A program made the position numbers and the translations under genes. DNA of 8,806 nucleotides from an uncultured SAR324 cluster bacterium (lineage in GTDB: Bacteria > SAR324 > NAC60-12): NCBI GenBank assembly GCA_902513935.1, contig CABXOR010000058.1, forward strand, positions 1 to 8,806, written 5' to 3'. Below the pieces are notes generated by a model that saw only the letters and a program-made list of their open reading frames with translations, was not told where the DNA came from and made no database searches. This document shows positions 5,971 through 8,806 of this stretch, one piece after another. How positions within the stretch are numbered: position 1 is the first letter of the stretch; each line of letters opens with the position of its first letter.

Positions 5971-6651
5971 ATGGATAATCAACGGCAGCACATTCTAGTG
6001 ATCAACCCCAATTCCGACGAATCGGTGACTGAAGGAATGTCCCGGGAACTGAGTGGATTCCATTTCTCGGAAGGGCCGGGAATCGAGTGCGTGAGCCTCC
6101 TCGATGGACCATTCAGCATTGAAAGCCAGGCTGATATCGAAGCAGTGACACTTCCATTAAGAAAGATGGTCTCTGAAAATCGGAATGTTGATGCCTTCGT
6201 CATCGCCTGTTATTCCGACCCTGGCCTGCACGTATGCCGGGAGGCTTCAGAAAAACCAGTTTTCGGCATTCAGGAATGCGGAATCCTGACGGCTATGTCC
6301 CTGGGAGACCGCTTTGGCGTGATTGCCCTCCAGGAACGCTCCATCCGCCGTCATCTACGCTACCTGAGGCAAATGGGTGTGATGGAAAGGCTTGCTGGAG
6401 AACGTGCGGCAGACTTATCAGTCGTTGAAAGCGTGAGCGGTAAGGATACCTTTGAGAAACTGCTGGCGGCTGCGAAGCAACTAAAGGTTTCCGATCAGGC
6501 GGACACCATCATCCTCGGCTGCGCTGGGATGGCTTCCCACCGTGCTAAACTCGAATCAGCAATCGGAATCCCAATCATCAATCCTGTGCAGGCAGCAGTG
6601 TGCATGGCCATGCATAGCTTGTTAACCAAACAACAGTACGTAAAGTCCTAA
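5971..6651 (+). CDS. Hydantoin/allantoin racemase-type Asp/Glu racemase family protein
   Basis: This is a cofactor-independent racemase that deprotonates and reprotonates an acidic carbon using two cysteines. Typical substrates are 5-substituted hydantoins or allantoin. The 226 residues match the HyuE/HpxA-type subfamily. Motifs are INPNSDESVTEGM at 11-23, the first catalytic cysteine in IACYSDPGL (Cys80), GIQECGILTAMSLGDRFGV at 99-117, and the second in LGCAGM (Cys184), followed by GIPIINPVQAAV. Both cysteines are intact. The gap after the hydantoinase stop is only 5 bases with no evident Shine-Dalgarno, so translation is probably coupled. Pairing with a stereoselective hydantoinase implies conversion of both enantiomers of the ring substrate. 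Related family members include maleate isomerase and arylmalonate decarboxylase, but the CYSDPGL form and neighbours favour a cyclic-ureide racemase. Confidence 0.88.
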   Translation: MDNQRQHILVINPNSDESVTEGMSRELSGFHFSEGPGIECVSLLDGPFSIESQADIEAVTLPLRKMVSENRNVDAFVIACYSDPGLHVCREASEKPVFGIQECGILTAMSLGDRFGVIALQERSIRRHLRYLRQMGVMERLAGERAADLSVVESVSGKDTFEKLLAAAKQLKVSDQADTIILGCAGMASHRAKLESAIGIPIINPVQAAVCMAMHSLLTKQQYVKS

Positions 6652-6659
6652 GACTTAGG
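6647..6659. repeat. Palindrome over the racemase stop codon
   Basis: CCTAAG-A-CTTAGG is a perfect 6-bp inverted repeat around one central base and contains the TAA stop. It is too tight to form an RNA hairpin terminator, so a DNA-binding site or chance is likelier. A related TTAAG-A-CTTAA occurs over the stop of the amidotransferase gene near 8299-8309. Confidence 0.35.
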
Positions 6660-6705
6660 GAATATATGCTGCCTCCGAAACCAGAAGAACATGTACTACA
6701 GACAT

Positions 6706-6733
6706 TTGCGAAACCTTAAAATACTAGTAATAT
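6706..6733 (+). promoter_or_regulatory. Possible promoter for the HAD gene
   Basis: TTGCGA (6706-6711) and TAATAT (6728-6733) are separated by 16 nt in an AT-rich 134-base gap. Each hexamer matches four of six consensus positions. The placement 52 bases before the ATG is suitable, but AT-rich sequence gives such matches easily. Confidence 0.25.
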
Positions 6734-6785
6734 AGAAATTATTATTTTCTTCTTCAATTAATATTCATATAGGATTTATTAATCT

Positions 6786-7508
6786 ATGAGTGAAAACTCT
6801 CCTACTAATCCGTTGGAAAGAGTAAGAACTCTAACTTTCGATATATTCGGTACAGTCTTAAATTTAGCAGCGAGTCTTGTCCCTCCTCTAGAAGAACTAC
6901 TGAGATCATGTAATGCCCCAGAATCTATCACAGGTGCCGATGTTTGGGCACAGTGGCGTCAAAGACAACGGATAGAACAATATCAGGACAACCTGCTCAT
7001 GTTAGGGCACAGTGGTTACTTGGCCGTTAAGAAGAGGGCTCTTCTCTACAGTCTCCGGACATTTAAAATTGAATTCACTTATGAACAGATTGATAAGTTT
7101 ATGAAGGTTTACCAGGATCTGACACCGTTCCAGGATGCTATTGATGGTCTTAAACGTTTCGGAACTAAGTACGACCTTGTGATACTCTCCAACGGCGAAG
7201 AGTGGTATCTCAAACACCTGGCCAAGAACCGTATAGGCTTTGACTTCCATGATATCATCTCCGCTGAAATGGTGGGGCAATTTAAACCCCATCCATCTGT
7301 TTACAGGTTCGCTGCAAAGAGACTAGAAAAGGAACCAGACCAGATCATGATGGTTGCCTCTCACTCCTTCGACATACTTGGAGCCCGTCACAGTGGTTTC
7401 CGTGGTGCTTATGTAAATAGGTACGGTCTACCCTATGATGAATCAGAATACAGGCCAGACTTAACGATTGCTAACTTTGAAGAACTATGTTTAAAACTGG
7501 AAGTATAA
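6786..7508 (+). CDS. HAD-superfamily hydrolase, type II haloacid-dehalogenase-like
   Basis: The family includes L-2-haloacid dehalogenases and phosphatases that work through an aspartyl-enzyme intermediate. The 240 residues are close to the dehalogenase length. Motif I is TFDIFGTVL (nucleophile Asp19, Thr23), motif II LSNG (Ser135-Asn136), motif III the lysine in QFKPHPSVY (Lys167, Tyr173), and motif IV VASHSFDILGAR (Asp196). A QWRQRQ segment (Arg58) matches the halide/carboxylate-binding arginine of L-DEX. However, the Ser175 and Asn177 positions of L-DEX correspond to Ala191 and His193 here, so dehalogenase activity is not assured; a phosphatase or another 2-substituted acid hydrolase is possible. 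The ATG has AGGA about 11 nt upstream, a long spacing. The gene is AT-richer than the operon before it and is separated by 134 bases, suggesting an independent unit. Confidence 0.85.
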   Translation: MSENSPTNPLERVRTLTFDIFGTVLNLAASLVPPLEELLRSCNAPESITGADVWAQWRQRQRIEQYQDNLLMLGHSGYLAVKKRALLYSLRTFKIEFTYEQIDKFMKVYQDLTPFQDAIDGLKRFGTKYDLVILSNGEEWYLKHLAKNRIGFDFHDIISAEMVGQFKPHPSVYRFAAKRLEKEPDQIMMVASHSFDILGARHSGFRGAYVNRYGLPYDESEYRPDLTIANFEELCLKLEV

Positions 7509-7526
7509 TTTTAAAGATAGAGTACA

Positions 7527-7557
7527 TTGGGCATTCCCTCTTCTGTCATTGTATAAT
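7527..7557 (+). promoter_or_regulatory. Likely promoter for the glutamine amidotransferase gene
   Basis: A perfect -10 hexamer TATAAT (7552-7557) lies 24 bases before the ATG at 7582, leaving room for a start near 7564 and the AGGAA ribosome-binding site at 7571-7575. The best -35 match is TTGGGC (7527-7532) with a 19-nt spacer, longer than ideal. Confidence 0.42.
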
Positions 7558-7581
7558 AGTGTCAAGCCATAGGAATCAATA

Positions 7582-8301
7582 ATGCGCATACTGGTTTTTC
7601 AGCACATAGAATGTGAGCATCCCGGGATGTTTCGCAACTACTTTGCTGAGCTTGGTGTAGAGTGGGATGTAGTTGAGCTCGATCAGGGGCAACCAATTCC
7701 TAACCTGAATCCTTATGATGCACTTTGGGTTATGGGAGGTCCTATGGACGTCTGGGATGTGGAGGAACATCCTTGGCTGATACAGGAGAAAGAGGCGATT
7801 CGATTATGGGTTAAAGAATTGAAACGTCCATATCTTGGTCTTTGTCTGGGGCACCAGCTATTGGCCGATGCACTTGGCGGGAGGTGTGTTCCCCAGAAGC
7901 CTCCGGAAATTGGCATCTTTCAAGTGGAACTCACTGAAAAAGGTCTCAATGATCCAATCTTTGATGGGATGGGCCGGAGTCAATTCTGTCTGCAGTGGCA
8001 TTCAGTCCAGGTTGAAACACTTCCTGAAGATGCATTGGTTCTTGCGTCATCAGCCATTTGCCAGGTTCAGGCTATGCGAGTCGGGAACTGTGCTTGGTCG
8101 ATGCAATATCATGTGGAAGTTGAGCCGGACACTGTAGACAACTGGAGTGGAGTGCCTGCCTATCACTCCGCTCTGGAACAGTCTCTTGGAAAAGGTTCTT
8201 TGGAGGAACTAAATAAAAAAGCTACTGAGATGATGCCTAATTTCAACAATAACTGTAGAAGACTCTTCACCAACTTTTGTAAAGCCATCGGACAATCTTA
8301 A
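7582..8301 (+). CDS. Stand-alone class I glutamine amidotransferase domain protein
   Basis: Class I amidotransferase domains hydrolyse glutamine to release ammonia for a partner synthase, or act as gamma-glutamyl hydrolases, in the cytosol. The catalytic triad is visible: Cys88 in LGLCLGHQLLADALGG, and His177 and Glu179 in MQYHVEVEP. The oxyanion segment VMGGPMDVWD is at 50-59 and QWHSVQVETLP at 138-148. The 239 residues contain just this domain plus a short helical C-terminus (about 195-239). No synthase partner is fused or adjacent, so the acceptor is unknown. Such GMP-synthase-like orphans are common and often have hydrolase roles. Start ATG has AGGAA at good spacing and a TATAAT box upstream. 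It is separated from the HAD gene by 73 bases. Confidence 0.9.
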   Translation: MRILVFQHIECEHPGMFRNYFAELGVEWDVVELDQGQPIPNLNPYDALWVMGGPMDVWDVEEHPWLIQEKEAIRLWVKELKRPYLGLCLGHQLLADALGGRCVPQKPPEIGIFQVELTEKGLNDPIFDGMGRSQFCLQWHSVQVETLPEDALVLASSAICQVQAMRVGNCAWSMQYHVEVEPDTVDNWSGVPAYHSALEQSLGKGSLEELNKKATEMMPNFNNNCRRLFTNFCKAIGQS

Positions 8302-8358
8302 GACTTAATTAATCCCTTCCTATAGACGTGAAAGAATAAATTTTTAGGAGTCAATCAC

Positions 8359-8379
8359 ATGAAAAGGACTTACATATAA
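8359..8379 (+). other. Six-codon mini-ORF behind a strong ribosome-binding site
   Basis: AGGAG (8346-8350) is followed after 8 nt by ATG and then M-K-R-T-Y-I and TAA. It lies in the 139-base gap between the convergent amidotransferase and VOC genes. It could be the start of a lost gene, a chance match, or a very short peptide. No downstream gene on this strand would be controlled by it as a leader. Confidence 0.2.
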
Positions 8380-8440
8380 GAAGTTATACCCATGCAGTCA
8401 CTTATGCAACCTTACAAAATATTTTAGCTGATAATTCTTT

Positions 8441-8806
8441 TTAGAACTTGAAATTCAGTTCCAGTTTAACTCCGTTTGGATCAACAAGTAATATTTGTCG
8501 AATCTGTGTATCAGGGACATTAGAGCAACGAAACTTCCAGTTTTCATTTTCCAAGCGTTGTTTGGTTTCTTCAAAACCTGTAGCTTCAAATGCAATATGG
8601 TCAACTGGATTACTAATTACATTAGGATCACTATCACTGAACACCAGGTGAATGACTGGATTCCCCCCTGCGTAAAGCCAAGCACCAGGAAAATCAAAAG
8701 GCGGACGGAATCCATCTGTGAAATCCAACAAGTCTGTATAAAAACTCATCGTATCCTTCATGTTTGAAGTGTTGATGTTGACATGATCTAAACCTTTAAT
8801 TCCCAT
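8441..8806 (-). CDS. VOC-family (glyoxalase/bleomycin-resistance fold) protein
   Basis: This is a vicinal-oxygen-chelate metalloprotein of 121 residues, the normal length for a single two-module chain that pairs as a dimer. Candidate metal ligands are His8 (LDHVNI), His53 (PVIHLVF) or His70 (VDHIAFE), and Glu116 (VKLELNF). The first beta-alpha-beta-beta-beta module spans about 4-58 and the second 66-120. A PFDFPGAWLYAGG segment at 36-48 is typical of one glyoxalase-like subgroup. The ATG is the last base triplet of the window (CAT at 8804-8806), so the true start may lie beyond. It runs convergently to the amidotransferase gene. Possible activities include glyoxalase, dioxygenase, epimerase or antibiotic binding; none can be chosen. 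Confidence 0.85.
   Translation of the reverse strand: MGIKGLDHVNINTSNMKDTMSFYTDLLDFTDGFRPPFDFPGAWLYAGGNPVIHLVFSDSDPNVISNPVDHIAFEATGFEETKQRLENENWKFRCSNVPDTQIRQILLVDPNGVKLELNFKF

Noticed and set aside
6601..6614. 14-bp perfect palindrome TGCATGGCCATGCA near the end of the racemase gene
   Set aside because: It lies inside the coding sequence for CMAMHS and has no loop for a hairpin; probably coincidental, though it is close to the stop-codon palindrome.

Overview
The window reads as a chromosomal stretch of a Gram-negative bacterium, probably a marine or environmental proteobacterium. This is inferred from the mix of families and the AT-rich spacers; no marker gene fixes the taxon. It contains eight recognisable genes, two of them touching the window edges, and a roughly 680-base gene-poor zone holding decayed sequence. 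No tRNA, rRNA, CRISPR array, transposase or integrase was found.

Layout. Positions 1-726 are the C-terminal part of a prohibitin-like SPFH membrane-scaffold protein. Positions 727-1406 hold no intact gene. That zone contains a short unrecognised coding-like remnant (818-949), an 11-bp perfect inverted repeat with a 28-nt spacer, an A/T palindrome, and a clear minus-strand remnant of the C-terminus of a zinc-type medium-chain dehydrogenase (1199-1363). Next come a ten-helix DMT/EamA exporter or permease (1407-2324) and a homocysteine S-methyltransferase (2424-3338).

The core of the window is a tight three-gene operon at 3538-6651. It encodes a DapA/DHDPS-superfamily lyase, a dihydropyrimidinase/D-hydantoinase and a hydantoin/allantoin-racemase-type Asp/Glu racemase, with gaps of 25 and 5 bases. 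Together these suggest catabolism of a cyclic ureide or imide: the racemase supplies one enantiomer, the hydantoinase opens the ring, and the DapA-like enzyme cleaves or dehydrates a downstream keto or hydroxy acid. The DMT protein could move substrate or product. No N-carbamoyl-amino-acid amidohydrolase is present in the window, and the DapA-like protein lacks the threonine pair of the usual pyruvate-binding GTTGE motif. The substrate may therefore not be a textbook hydantoin.

Downstream are single genes, probably with their own promoters: a type II haloacid-dehalogenase-like HAD hydrolase (6786-7508) and a stand-alone class I glutamine amidotransferase (7582-8301). On the minus strand, convergent with these, is a VOC/glyoxalase-family protein (8441-8806).

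Base composition is mosaic. The operon, the DMT gene and the dehydrogenase remnant are visibly GC-richer than the spacers and the homocysteine methyltransferase gene. Hand counts are 41/60 G+C at 5881-5940 and 37/60 at 1561-1620, against 14/60 at both 721-780 and 1141-1200. This fits an accessory catabolic block placed in a more AT-rich background, although coding versus noncoding status explains part of the contrast.
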